The notes beneath the pieces are model-generated. The model was not told the origin of the DNA and did not search any database. It worked only from the letters and a program-made list of their open reading frames with translations. 51,803 nt of DNA, taken from Candidatus Cloacimonadota bacterium. Lineage in GTDB: Bacteria; Cloacimonadota; Cloacimonadia; Cloacimonadales; TCS61. Numbering within the stretch: position 1 is the stretch's first letter; every line of letters starts with the position of its first letter. Below, piece after piece: positions 8,506 through 17,527 of the stretch. The translations under genes and the position numbers were made by a program. Location of the stretch: contig JAUVLU010000002.1 of the NCBI GenBank assembly GCA_030600585.1, forward strand, positions 66,740 to 118,542, given 5' to 3'.

Positions 8506-9495
8506 TTATTTGTCTTTTTCTGTAAACTCATTTTTTGGCTTTTCAGTTTCATCATTTTTAAGCAGTTCTCTTAGTATATTTTTAATGTCATCTTTATTTA
8601 AAGTTGCTTTAGAAAAGCCGCCGAGATTATTATCATTAAGCAATTTTTCAAAGGTTATCTTTACGGTTTGCATATCTTTTTTAGGAATTTCATTAATATG
8701 ATGTCTTTCTTCTAATATAGAGACAATAATAACTCCGCACAACATTATTATCCAATTAGCGTAGATCCAAAACAAGAAGATGGGTATGGAAGCAAAATAA
8801 CCGAAGATAAGTTCTGTGTTTGTGAGTGTGGCAATATACCAGTTAAAGAAAAACTTAAATATGATCCAGATAATTGAGGCAGTGGCAGAACCAATGAATA
8901 TTGATCTGCTTTTAACCTTTATTGTCGGTATGAAAGCAAACCCCAGACTAAAAATAATAAACAATATAAAAAATGGTGTTAAATATAGTAATATCTCTTG
9001 TAAAAAAGGTATATCAAAGAATTTGGAAACTATGGGCATAGAAATCGTGGAAAGTAATAATAATATCAGAAGTGAACCGAAAATAGTCATCCCCAAAAAT
9101 TTAACGAAATTATAAATAATACCTCTTTTCCGCTTTTCATGCACATTGAGGATGTTATCAAAAGAATCATTGATGATCTTGAATAATGAATATGAAGTAA
9201 TAAGCAGAATAATGAAACTGAAAAGGTTAAACGACATCTTTTGATTTGCTAACTGCGAAATATATTCCGATATTTGATTAGCAGATTCGGGTAAGAAAAT
9301 TGAGATCAACACATCGCTGAATTGTGTTCCTACTTTAAGGAAGGGAAGTTCCGGTATAAAGAAGATAAGGAAAATGAAGAATGGGATAAATCCCAATATA
9401 GTTACAAATGTAAGTGCTGCTGATTCCTTATAAATTCCTTCTTCCTTAAATTTAGTTTTAAAAGCTTTTAAAAATTCCATTATTTTCTTATTCAT
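8506..9495 (-). CDS. YihY/BrkB-family inner-membrane protein
   Basis: A 329-residue polytopic membrane protein of the YihY/virulence-factor BrkB family (older annotations call it ribonuclease BN, which is incorrect for YihY itself). About six hydrophobic segments are visible, starting with YKESAALTFVTILGFIPFF, where relatives have the family signature A..LAyyt.lslfPll. The C-terminal ~80 residues are charged and probably cytoplasmic. The start overlaps the permease stop (ATGAATAA, 8 bases), so it is probably translated with the ABC genes upstream; a GAGG lies nine bases before the ATG. The role of the family is not settled (envelope transport has been proposed). Confidence 0.88.
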   Translation of the reverse strand: MNKKIMEFLKAFKTKFKEEGIYKESAALTFVTILGFIPFFIFLIFFIPELPFLKVGTQFSDVLISIFLPESANQISEYISQLANQKMSFNLFSFIILLITSYSLFKIINDSFDNILNVHEKRKRGIIYNFVKFLGMTIFGSLLILLLLSTISMPIVSKFFDIPFLQEILLYLTPFFILFIIFSLGFAFIPTIKVKSRSIFIGSATASIIWIIFKFFFNWYIATLTNTELIFGYFASIPIFLFWIYANWIIMLCGVIIVSILEERHHINEIPKKDMQTVKITFEKLLNDNNLGGFSKATLNKDDIKNILRELLKNDETEKPKNEFTEKDK

Positions 9496-10714
9496 ATCTT
9501 AATGCCTCTACAGGGTCTAATTTACTTGCTATTATGGCTGGGATGATCCCGGAAATAAATCCTACTCCGGCTGAAACTAACAATGCAACAAGGATCATTG
9601 CAATACCGGCTATAAGTTCGATCCCTAAAAAATTACTGACAAGATCCAGAAGTGATAATCCTAATACAATTCCCAATATCCCGCCAATAGTTGTTACCAG
9701 TATAGTTTGGACGAGGAATTGCACAAAAATATCTCTTCTTCTGGCTCCAACCGTAAGTCTTATCCCAATCTCACGTGTTCGCTCTTGAATAGTTGCCAGC
9801 ATGATATTGGCAATTACAATTGCGCCAACTAATAATGAAATAACACTGATTATATAAAAAATGGTTTGGAACATTTTCTGGTTTTCAGCCATTTCTTCGG
9901 CTTCTTCTTTGGCAGATTCAACTTCAAAAACAGGTAATCCTCTTCTTAAATTCAATATTATATTATTCAATTTTTCACGTAACGCCGGAGCACTTTCAGC
10001 ATTCTGAGCTTTGAGAGTGAAACTGGAAATATTATCGCTTCCACTTCCTTTATGTATCATTGTAGTAAGTGGAACGAAAGTGCGCCTGTTCAAATAGGAA
10101 AATGAATTATCATTCCCAATTGCTCCGCTGTTCTTCATATATCGGAAAGCCATAATGCCAATTACTTTCAGCCGTCTTTCTTTTACGGTAATCACTTCGC
10201 CTACTGCCTTTTTATTACCGAAAAGTTCTTCTTTTACCTTTGTTCCAATTATGATAACATCGTTTGATTGATCAATATCAAATGCGCTGATAAATCTTCC
10301 TTCCTGCACATCCCATTCTTCGATCTTAGAAAAATCAGGAAGAACTCCATGAACAGAAGTTCTGTAATCTTTGTCTTTGTAGGAAAGGCGTACCCATTGG
10401 CGTTGTTGCGGATTGAAATATCTGGCTTCCGGTATAAGTGAACGGATCAGCACAAGTTCCTTCCAGGTAAAGTAATTCCTAACATGCTCGGGATTTTTAT
10501 ATTCCCAATTTCTCTTTACGGTTATTTTGCTCAATCCGCCGCGTTCCATCATCCATTTCATTGTCTGGTTATTAATACCCTTTACCAGAGCCAGAACCAC
10601 GATGATAGACATCGTTCCCAAAACAATTCCCATTACAGTAATAATACTTCTGACCTTGCGGGACCAGAAATCAGAGAATCCGACTGTAATGTTTTCTTTA
10701 AGAGATATTGCCAT
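9488..10714 (-). CDS. MacB/FtsX-type ABC transporter permease
   Basis: Membrane subunit of a type VII (MacB/LolC-like mechanotransmission) ABC system, 408 residues. It has one N-terminal transmembrane segment (SIITVMGIVLGTMSIIVVLA), a long periplasmic MacB_PCD domain (about 50-280), then three C-terminal segments of the FtsX domain with the hallmark stretch NIMLATIQERTREIGIRLTV, and it ends at SKLDPVEALRYE, the classical family end. It pairs with the ATPase just upstream (17-base overlap). No MacA-like periplasmic adaptor or TolC gene is adjacent, so the substrate (peptide, lipoprotein or lipid) is undetermined. Confidence 0.95.
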   Translation of the reverse strand: MAISLKENITVGFSDFWSRKVRSIITVMGIVLGTMSIIVVLALVKGINNQTMKWMMERGGLSKITVKRNWEYKNPEHVRNYFTWKELVLIRSLIPEARYFNPQQRQWVRLSYKDKDYRTSVHGVLPDFSKIEEWDVQEGRFISAFDIDQSNDVIIIGTKVKEELFGNKKAVGEVITVKERRLKVIGIMAFRYMKNSGAIGNDNSFSYLNRRTFVPLTTMIHKGSGSDNISSFTLKAQNAESAPALREKLNNIILNLRRGLPVFEVESAKEEAEEMAENQKMFQTIFYIISVISLLVGAIVIANIMLATIQERTREIGIRLTVGARRRDIFVQFLVQTILVTTIGGILGIVLGLSLLDLVSNFLGIELIAGIAMILVALLVSAGVGFISGIIPAIIASKLDPVEALRYE

Positions 10715-11381
10715 CTTGAATCAATCCATCTACAATATTTATTACTCTGTTAGCTCGTTTTGCAACTGCAGGATCGTGTGTGACTATTATGATTGTGTGT
10801 CCTTTATCATTAAGATCGGAGAATATGGAAAGTATGTCACCACCTGAAGCTGTATCAAGGTTTCCGGTTGGTTCATCAGCCAGAATTATGGTTGGATTAT
10901 TCACAATAGCCCTGGCAATTGCAACTCTTTGTCTCTGTCCGCCGGAAAGTTCGGAAGGTTTATGTTTCAAACGGTCTCCCAGACCAACTTCTTCCAATAC
11001 TTTCTTTGCTGTTCTGGTTCTATTTCTTTTACTGAAACCGGCATACATCAAAGGTAATTCTACATTTTTGAGAATATTCAAATGGGGAAGAAGATTAAAT
11101 GTTTGGAACACAAAACCTATTTGTTTATTTCGTATTTGAGCAAGTTTGCCTTTTTTCATTTCGCTTACAAGTTCGGCATTAAGTGAATACTGACCATCGG
11201 TTGGTGAATCTAAACAGCCAATAATGTGCATCAATGTAGATTTGCCGGAACCGGAAGGACCAATGATCGCCACGAATTCACCTTCATTTATGGAGATATC
11301 AACGCCATTTAAAGCAGGCACTGTTATTTTACCCATCTTGTATTCTTTTTTCATGCTCTCAATATTTATAATATTAGACAT
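10698..11381 (-). CDS. ABC transporter ATP-binding protein (LolD/MacB type)
   Basis: ATPase subunit of the same transporter, about 227 residues. Walker A GPSGSGKST sits near residues 41-49, the signature is LSGGQRQRVAIARA and Walker B is IILADEPTGNLD, with the switch histidine in IIIVTHD. The NLDTASG stretch is typical of the LolD/MacB subfamily. I chose the ATG at 11381, seven bases after GAGG, over the GTG at 11384. First gene of a three-gene minus-strand unit with the permease and the YihY protein. Confidence 0.96.
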   Translation of the reverse strand: MSNIINIESMKKEYKMGKITVPALNGVDISINEGEFVAIIGPSGSGKSTLMHIIGCLDSPTDGQYSLNAELVSEMKKGKLAQIRNKQIGFVFQTFNLLPHLNILKNVELPLMYAGFSKRNRTRTAKKVLEEVGLGDRLKHKPSELSGGQRQRVAIARAIVNNPTIILADEPTGNLDTASGGDILSIFSDLNDKGHTIIIVTHDPAVAKRANRVINIVDGLIQDGNIS

Positions 11382-11384
11382 CAC

Positions 11385-11836
11385 AAAACCTCTTTTTTAT
11401 ATTAGGGAAATAAATGAATTTGTGTGTTTGTTGTCAAAATAAAAATAGGCTGCTTCATTTTTTAGGTTGGTTGATAGTAAATATAAATAATTTTAATTTC
11501 CAAGTTTCAATTTACTATCTCGTTTCTAAGCTTCAATTCACTATCTCGTTTCCAAGCCTCAGCTTGGAAACGCATCTTATTAGCAAGTTGAACTTACGAA
11601 TTTATGTCGGTTACCAAAAAATAGTATTCTTGTATCCAAGCCTCAGCTTGGATACATCTGATAAAGAATAATTTTATTGAGCTGGGTTTCCAAGCTGGGG
11701 CTTGGAAACCAGTATAAGACAGTGGGGCTTGGTAATCAGAATAAGTCTGTGTGAAAATAGTAGCCCGACACTCCGTGGCGGGAAAAAGAACTTGTATCCA
11801 AATCCAACTTGGAAACAGAGACAAAAAAATAGTTTA
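11385..11836. repeat. Palindrome-rich intergenic region with three GTTTCCAAGC repeats
   Basis: No gene seen. The region contains three near-perfect 24-26-bp palindromes of the form GTTTCCAAGC-nnnn-GCTTGGAAAC (11547-11572, 11632-11655 as GTATCCAAGC.., and 11686-11709) plus degenerate relatives at 11461-11545, 11723-11740 and 11796-11818. Further copies lie at 24687-24710, 31078-31101 and 43181-43204. The arms vary together (TATCC with GGATA, TCTCC with GGAGA, CCAAAC with GTTTGG), so pairing is preserved although the letters change. A small CCCGACACTCCGTGGCGGG hairpin is at about 11763. Confidence 0.8.
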
Positions 11837-11866
11837 TTGACGTATAATGTATAGTCCATTTAATTT
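11837..11866 (+). promoter_or_regulatory. Candidate promoter for aroA
   Basis: TTGACG (11837-11842) and TAATTT (11861-11866) are spaced by 18 bases, about 20 bases before the aroA start. A TATAATG also lies right after the -35 box but is too close to pair with it. Confidence 0.35.
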
Positions 11867-11887
11867 TACTCAGGATTTGGAGATAGA

Positions 11888-13234
11888 ATGAGAAATCATT
11901 TAGATATTTCAGGGCATATTACATTGGAAGGTTCAAAATCAATTTTGAACCGGGTTCTCATAATTACATCATATTTGAGAAGCCCGCTCAAAATAATCAA
12001 TCCTTCAAATTGTAATGATATTGAAACTATGGCAGATAATCTGTGTAAGCTGGGTTTGAAGATGGATAAAACTCAAGATGCATGGATTATTAAACCGCCC
12101 AAAAAACTTAAAAGAAAAGGTGATCTTTTTATCAATGATTCCGGTACTGCATATAGATTTCTAACTGCGAGAACAGCATCGATACGAAGATCAAAATTTA
12201 TCATTAATATTTCAGATCAATTAAAGAAAAGACCGATAAAACCATTAACAGATATTTTAAATCAAATAGGTGCTGCAATCCAGATGAAAGGTGATTCACT
12301 AAAGATCAAAGGTTCACTTCTTACGGGTGGTATTATCGATGTTTCAGCTGATATTTCAAGTCAGTTCATTAGTTCGCTGTTATTGATAGCTCCCGCTTAT
12401 AAGAATGATCTGGAGCTTTTTCTGGAAGGTGAAATTGTTTCTCGTTCTTATATTGATATGACAATTAAAATAATGCAGGATTTCGGAGTTATTGTTGACT
12501 TTGACGGCAGCAGAATTTTTATTCAGGCAGGTCAGGAATACAATGATCTTGATGAGTATTTAATAGAACCTGATTTTTCTTCAGCATGTTATTTTTGGGC
12601 ACTAGGTGCGCTTAGCAGGTCTCTGATTTCCACAAATACAATAGATAAAGCATCTTTACAGCCGGATTATAAGTTTTTAACAATATTAGAAAAGATAGGA
12701 GCAAAGATCGAGATCGGAAAGGATAAAATTAGTGTTGGCAGAGGAAAATTGAAAGGTATAAATATCGATATGAAGAATATGCCCGATCAGGTTCCTACAC
12801 TGGCAGTACTTGCTTTATTTGCAGATTCAAAAACAACTATTACAAATATTTCACATTTAAAGTATAAAGAATCAAATAGAATAGAAGCACTGGTCACGGA
12901 ATTATCCGGCATCGGTGCAAAAATATTTTATAATAATAGAATGTTGACGATCAATCCGTTAAACAGGATTCCCGGAAATGAAACACTCGATACATATAAC
13001 GATCATCGTTTGGTAATGGCATTTCATATTTTGAAGATAATATTCCCTCAAATTTCAATTACAAATGCTTCATCTGTAAGCAAATCATATCCGAATTTTT
13101 TAAATGATATAAAATCCATAAGAAGCCACAGGAAAAAAATTGTCATCCTGAGCCCCGAAAATCGGGGAAGGATAATTCACCGCAAAGATTTATGCGCAGT
13201 GGCGTACGCTAAGTACGCAAAGAAAGACAACTGA
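11888..13234 (+). CDS. aroA: 3-phosphoshikimate 1-carboxyvinyltransferase (EPSP synthase) with repeat-encoded tail
   Basis: Transfers enolpyruvate from PEP to shikimate-3-phosphate, the sixth step of the shikimate pathway. Conserved elements are GSKSILNR near the N-terminus (substrate-binding Lys/Ser/Arg), NDSGTAYRFLTA, the DISSQFISSLL loop, PDFSSACYFWALGAL, LKYKESNRIEAL and DHRLVMAFHI. The family normally ends soon after VSKSYPNFLNDI. Here a further ~31 residues (from I418) are encoded by dispersed repeats: a GTCATCCTGAG element and a GCGTAC/GTACGC hairpin. The core is complete and should be active; the tail is probably unstructured. It is preceded by a GGAGATAGAATG start region. No other shikimate genes are nearby. 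Confidence 0.95.
   Translation: MRNHLDISGHITLEGSKSILNRVLIITSYLRSPLKIINPSNCNDIETMADNLCKLGLKMDKTQDAWIIKPPKKLKRKGDLFINDSGTAYRFLTARTASIRRSKFIINISDQLKKRPIKPLTDILNQIGAAIQMKGDSLKIKGSLLTGGIIDVSADISSQFISSLLLIAPAYKNDLELFLEGEIVSRSYIDMTIKIMQDFGVIVDFDGSRIFIQAGQEYNDLDEYLIEPDFSSACYFWALGALSRSLISTNTIDKASLQPDYKFLTILEKIGAKIEIGKDKISVGRGKLKGINIDMKNMPDQVPTLAVLALFADSKTTITNISHLKYKESNRIEALVTELSGIGAKIFYNNRMLTINPLNRIPGNETLDTYNDHRLVMAFHILKIIFPQISITNASSVSKSYPNFLNDIKSIRSHRKKIVILSPENRGRIIHRKDLCAVAYAKYAKKDN
13139..13234. repeat. Dispersed repeats forming the 3' end of aroA
   Basis: Contains GTCATCCTGAGC, a CCCCGA/TCGGGG hairpin, then GGAAGGAT, the same head and tail as the element inverted in trmFO (49209-49234). It is followed by GCGTAC (13202-13207) pairing with GTACGC (13213-13218). 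The aroA stop lies just beyond this hairpin. Confidence 0.65.
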
Positions 13235-13668
13235 TGAAAATATCTGTATTTCTGAACCCCATCCCCAACTCTTCCCCTTAAACTAATGGGAAGGGAGTTT
13301 TACTCGTTCCTCCGGTATTTGACGGATTGTCTTGAACCTAACAATGGCTAATTGCACCGCTTCGACTCGACGTTTCTCTTTCGAGTCGAAACTCAGAATT
13401 ATTTTCTAATTGACACTTAATCAGAATTTTATCAAATTCGGTTTTGATTTTAATAATTAATTTGCAGCAGTTAGAATTTATGGGAGAAGATTTGAAGTTC
13501 AAAATGAATAATATCGAAAATTTAGGAAAAGTTTGTATATACTCCCAAATCAGGAGTATCCCCGAACTTTTTTATGAATCTAAAGGAAATATCTGCGAAC
13601 TTGTTCGAGGATACATTCATTAGTGGCATTAAAAATAAAAATAAAAATAATATATTTTGGAGAAAAAA
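13235..13668. other. Gene-poor stretch before the GTPase operon
   Basis: Contains a TTCGACTCGA/TCGAGTCGAA hairpin (13361-13370 with 13381-13390) and an ATACTCC/GGAGTAT hairpin (13539-13545 with 13553-13559). One short open frame, 13480-13623 (47 codons, starting MGEDLKFK and ending LVRGYIH), ends 45 bases before the first GTPase gene. It has no ribosome site and I do not recognise it, so I do not call it a gene. The last 40 bases are almost pure A/T. Confidence 0.5.
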
Positions 13669-15705
13669 ATGAAAAATTCAATTAATCCTGAAGTGATGAT
13701 GAGAAGTTTAAATAGCAAACTAAAAACTTTATTAAAACATTCATTAGTTTTAGATAATAATGAAATAGAAGAAAATTTAAAAAAGCTTTTAAGAAAGACA
13801 CTTATCTCAGAATACTTATTTGAAAATTATGTCATAGCTATTTCTGGCTTACAAGGAGTTGGTAAATCTACATTGTTAAAACAATTATATGATATTCCTG
13901 AAGAATGTTTACCAATAGACTTTGGGCGTGGTGAAAAGTTACCAATTTTGATTACTGAATACAATATAGATAATATCGAAACCAGAGTGAAAAGATTTAA
14001 AAAAAATGAAAAGGATTATTATGAACTTAAAGATGAAATAATTGATACTAATGAATTCAAGAGTATTGCTCAAAATCCTTGTAATAATGATATCCTGTTG
14101 GATTTAAGAATACCATTAAATAAAAATATATTTAACATTGAAAATAATAAATCTTTTCTACTTTTGCCAGGAATCGAAAGCAAGAAAAATGAATGGCAAG
14201 AATTATTAGAATACTCTTTAGATTTTTCAGCAACTTGTATTTTTGTCTTTGACCATACAAAATCTGCGTTAGAAAGAAACAAAAAAATAATTGATAAAAT
14301 CAATAATGATTTTGAAAAAGCAAAAGCAAAACCAATATACGTAATCACATTCTCTGACGCTGTTGACGATCAAAATAAAGAATTAAAAAGTACTTTTCTG
14401 GAAGATTTTAATATCCCAAAGGAAGAAGAAAATAGAGTTATTTGTTCTGGACTTAAAAATGAAATTGGTGATGAATGGATAAGTTCCTTAATGTCTTCAA
14501 TTCATAAATATTCATCTGTACAAAGAGAATTTAGAAAATCTCAATTTGAAGCTTTAAATAAATTATTAAGATACGATTTAACTGACATTTTAACTGACAT
14601 TGAAAAAAATGGTATGTATCAAGATATTTTCAACGAAATAAAAAAAATGGGAATAAGTGATTTTCTTAAATGTTTTGATGAAGAAGAACAGAGAATAAGG
14701 AAAATATACTCATCATTAACAAGCAAATCATTAGAAAATTATATCAGCAAACCAATATCTGAAGTTGAACATCTCATTATTAATGAGAACAAGTTTCAAA
14801 AATTCATTACATTAATTACGGGAAGAAGCTTGAAAAAACAAAAGGAATTTAAGAAAAATATTTCTGATATTTGGGAAAACACTAATACAATATCACCTCA
14901 GGATGCACAATGTCTTGTTTTGAATGAATTAACATCACAACGACTTCAATTGCATAATCAACTACCATTAGCTTTTGAAAAACATTCTCGAAAACAACTT
15001 TTAGGAAATTTTAGCACCAACGAAGAAGCCCCATCTCAGATAATTAATAAAGATATCATTAATGACTATAAAACTCTTTTTACTCTTCAAAATGATAATT
15101 CTGAACTAAGCTTAAACCATAAGAAAGCAATTGAACTTATGCCTGTTTTGGCTACAGATTTTATAAGAATAAATACAATCTATCCCGAATTATTTGCCAA
15201 TACCGAAACTATTCCAAATGAACAAATGGAAGAAATAATTCAAGATTTTAGCACTCAAAAAAAACATTATCATACTATCTTAGCTGGCATTGGAGGTATT
15301 ATTGGAGTAGATGGAGCAGTGGATGGTAAGATTGATACAATTCCTAATTTATTGAAAGCATTAGGTGTTACTGGAGCTGCCGCAAGTGTAGCAATGTGGG
15401 TTGGTGCGGGTGTTGCTACTGGCTTTATTACTATAAGCGTTATAAAACAGATTTATAAAATTGATTATAAAGATGCCTATTTTGCTCATAGTCTTTTAAA
15501 TGCAATTAAAGATAAACATTATCAAGTATATATGGATAATTATGATACATTGATGGCTTATATTAGAGAACTTCTCAAGAAAAGACTTACTGAACGTTAT
15601 CTAATTAACGAAGCAGATGCAAGAAATGAAAGAATTGTAAAATCTCTATCCGATGTAAAGCACATTAAGGATGAAATGAGAGAATTAATTTATGAATATC
15701 TGTAA
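13669..15705 (+). CDS. Dynamin-like P-loop GTPase with C-terminal hydrophobic region (Eleos/Leo-like)
   Basis: A large GTPase-type protein of 678 residues and first gene of a three-gene operon. The P-loop GLQGVGKST is at residues 60-68 and is followed by FGRGEKLPILIT, which fits a dynamin switch I threonine. The G3 position reads FLLLPGIES, so the usual Asp of DxPG is replaced by Leu; a TFSD at VITFSD could serve as G4. A helical middle part follows, then a Gly/Ala-rich hydrophobic region (about 537-593) that could be a membrane-inserting paddle or hairpin. This layout is that of bacterial dynamin-like proteins such as LeoA/LeoBC of the Eleos defence system; I infer membrane remodelling or abortive defence. 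The start is the ATG at 13669 behind TTTGGAGAAAAAA. Very A/T-rich compared with the neighbours, which suggests transfer. Confidence 0.8.
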   Translation: MKNSINPEVMMRSLNSKLKTLLKHSLVLDNNEIEENLKKLLRKTLISEYLFENYVIAISGLQGVGKSTLLKQLYDIPEECLPIDFGRGEKLPILITEYNIDNIETRVKRFKKNEKDYYELKDEIIDTNEFKSIAQNPCNNDILLDLRIPLNKNIFNIENNKSFLLLPGIESKKNEWQELLEYSLDFSATCIFVFDHTKSALERNKKIIDKINNDFEKAKAKPIYVITFSDAVDDQNKELKSTFLEDFNIPKEEENRVICSGLKNEIGDEWISSLMSSIHKYSSVQREFRKSQFEALNKLLRYDLTDILTDIEKNGMYQDIFNEIKKMGISDFLKCFDEEEQRIRKIYSSLTSKSLENYISKPISEVEHLIINENKFQKFITLITGRSLKKQKEFKKNISDIWENTNTISPQDAQCLVLNELTSQRLQLHNQLPLAFEKHSRKQLLGNFSTNEEAPSQIINKDIINDYKTLFTLQNDNSELSLNHKKAIELMPVLATDFIRINTIYPELFANTETIPNEQMEEIIQDFSTQKKHYHTILAGIGGIIGVDGAVDGKIDTIPNLLKALGVTGAAASVAMWVGAGVATGFITISVIKQIYKIDYKDAYFAHSLLNAIKDKHYQVYMDNYDTLMAYIRELLKKRLTERYLINEADARNERIVKSLSDVKHIKDEMRELIYEYL

Positions 15706-17527
15706 ATGGGAACAATTACATAAAAAACATCTGGATTGGGCTTATAAGGCAAAAGCCGAATTCATTGACGATTTTGAAATTGATGAATTTAGGGATTTGT
15801 TTGTTTTTAATAATCAGGATAGTCAATCCAATATTAATGTTGTAGTATATGGTGAATCACAACAAGGTAAGACATCTTTCATTTTTAATCTCTTGGGAAT
15901 TAATGATGAGAAGTTAATAGAAATCTTTAGAATGGGAAATAAAAAAGGAAAATCTGCAACAAAAACCGCAATGATTTATTTAAAATCAGAAGATGAGAAT
16001 TTTTACTACAAAGATTCTGAAAATTATATTTGTTTTGATTCTTTAGATAAATTAGAGAATAAATTAATTGAGTTAAAAACTAAAGTTGAGAATAAAAAAG
16101 CAAATACCACACCAGTAAGAATTAAAATTCCCAAGAAATTTTTTACTAAAGAAAATGATTTAAAAATCAATATCATAGATTTACCTGGTATTGGGAGTCG
16201 TAACAAACAAGAAAAAGCACACGTCCTTGAAACTATTCATAATTTAGTTCCACACGCAAATGTGATTTTAATCGTAACAACTATTAATAATGTCGTACAT
16301 TTAGGTAGCAACAGTTTTATGAATTTAAAAATTGATGATTGGCGTGATTTCCCTGAAAGGTTTAGAATAATATTAACCCATTGTGGAACTGATGGAACTA
16401 CAAGACGTTTATTGGATAATAATGAAATCTCTACTAAAGAAGAATTTAGAAGTTATCTTAAAGATAAATTCACGAAAAGTGTGGAGAACACACCAGAAAA
16501 CATAAAATTATATCCTATAGAAAATTTTGAAGAAAAGAAAATCCCTAAAAATTTATTTGATGATTTTGAAACAGAACTAATTGAAGATATAAATAATACT
16601 GAAACAGAAAGTGATTATTTAAAGCGATTCTCTGATTATTGGAAGAATCTTGAAAAAGCAAAACATACCCAACTAAAGGTTTTTGATAAAAAAATTGAAA
16701 AAGCAAAAATTGATTTGATTGAGATTAAAAAGAAAATTAATAAAACGAGTAACTATTTAAAAAACTTAAATATGACGATGGAAATTGAAATAGATTTTTT
16801 GAATATTTTAATTAAAGGTATAAAAAAAGAAGAGTTTATTTTTAATAAAAAGATGTCAAAACCTAATAAAAAAACGGCAAATGAATTAAAAAGAAAATTT
16901 GAAAAATTCATAAGTGAGATAAAAAAAGAAGCAAAAAAATTTCAAATTAATTTTAATGATAAATCATCTATAAGAAAAATAAGTCTTGAAATAGAGGATT
17001 TTGTTAACAGTAATAAAAAAAATATTTATACAAGAAAACAACTTAACAAGTATTGGTTCAAGGATAGTAAGTATCGTGAAAAAAATTATAGTAGAGATTT
17101 AGAGCTTTGTTCAATTGCAAGTGATTCTATTATTAAATCAATAACAAGCGCATTTAAAGCAAAGATAAGAAAAATTACTAATGATTTTGAGATTAATAAC
17201 AGAAACAAAAAAAAAGAATTTAATATTAAAATAAATAAAACTAAAAAGTTACTTGAAGATTTAAGAAATGATAAAATAAAATATTTAAGTGAGAAAAGAA
17301 AATTATCACAAAGAATAAGAAATTATAATGAGACTGCAATTAAAGATATCGATAAAGCAAAAAAATATAAAGAAAAAATGTTAACTGCATATAAACAGGA
17401 AGAGAAAAGAATATATGAAGATATCAATTCCAAATCTTCAAACGCAGTAGATAATTTTTTCTCACTTATGCAACTTACTTTGGAAAACAAAAGAATGATA
17501 GAAATCGTTGGAGGTATTGATGAATAA
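15692..17527 (+). CDS. Dynamin-like GTPase with long coiled coil, second gene of the operon
   Basis: 611 residues; the start overlaps the preceding gene by 14 bases, implying coupled translation. The P-loop GESQQGKTS occupies residues 54-62, switch I is probably in KGKSATKTAMIYL, and G3 is canonical (IIDLPGIGS, D163). The G4 site looks unusual: ILTHCGTDG (229-235) in place of N/TKxD. After about residue 320 the protein is almost entirely Lys/Glu/Asn-rich helix, predicted coiled coil, like the stalk of dynamin-type proteins. No transmembrane segment is apparent. Paired dynamin-like proteins working as heteromers are known (for example LeoA/B/C of enterotoxigenic E. coli and DynA/B types). That this pair acts together is inferred from their overlap. 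Codons are dominated by AAA, AAT, ATT and TTA. Confidence 0.8.
   Translation: MNICKWEQLHKKHLDWAYKAKAEFIDDFEIDEFRDLFVFNNQDSQSNINVVVYGESQQGKTSFIFNLLGINDEKLIEIFRMGNKKGKSATKTAMIYLKSEDENFYYKDSENYICFDSLDKLENKLIELKTKVENKKANTTPVRIKIPKKFFTKENDLKINIIDLPGIGSRNKQEKAHVLETIHNLVPHANVILIVTTINNVVHLGSNSFMNLKIDDWRDFPERFRIILTHCGTDGTTRRLLDNNEISTKEEFRSYLKDKFTKSVENTPENIKLYPIENFEEKKIPKNLFDDFETELIEDINNTETESDYLKRFSDYWKNLEKAKHTQLKVFDKKIEKAKIDLIEIKKKINKTSNYLKNLNMTMEIEIDFLNILIKGIKKEEFIFNKKMSKPNKKTANELKRKFEKFISEIKKEAKKFQINFNDKSSIRKISLEIEDFVNSNKKNIYTRKQLNKYWFKDSKYREKNYSRDLELCSIASDSIIKSITSAFKAKIRKITNDFEINNRNKKKEFNIKINKTKKLLEDLRNDKIKYLSEKRKLSQRIRNYNETAIKDIDKAKKYKEKMLTAYKQEEKRIYEDINSKSSNAVDNFFSLMQLTLENKRMIEIVGGIDE

Noticed and set aside
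8506-9495. Calling the YihY protein ribonuclease BN
   Set aside because: That assignment was historical; RNase BN is a different protein, and the sequence here is a plain membrane protein.
16321-16440. Second GTPase as a septin/AIG-type or TrmE-type GTPase
   Set aside because: Long helical stalk, missing NKxD and pairing with another P-loop protein fit dynamin-like proteins better, though without a search this is not final.
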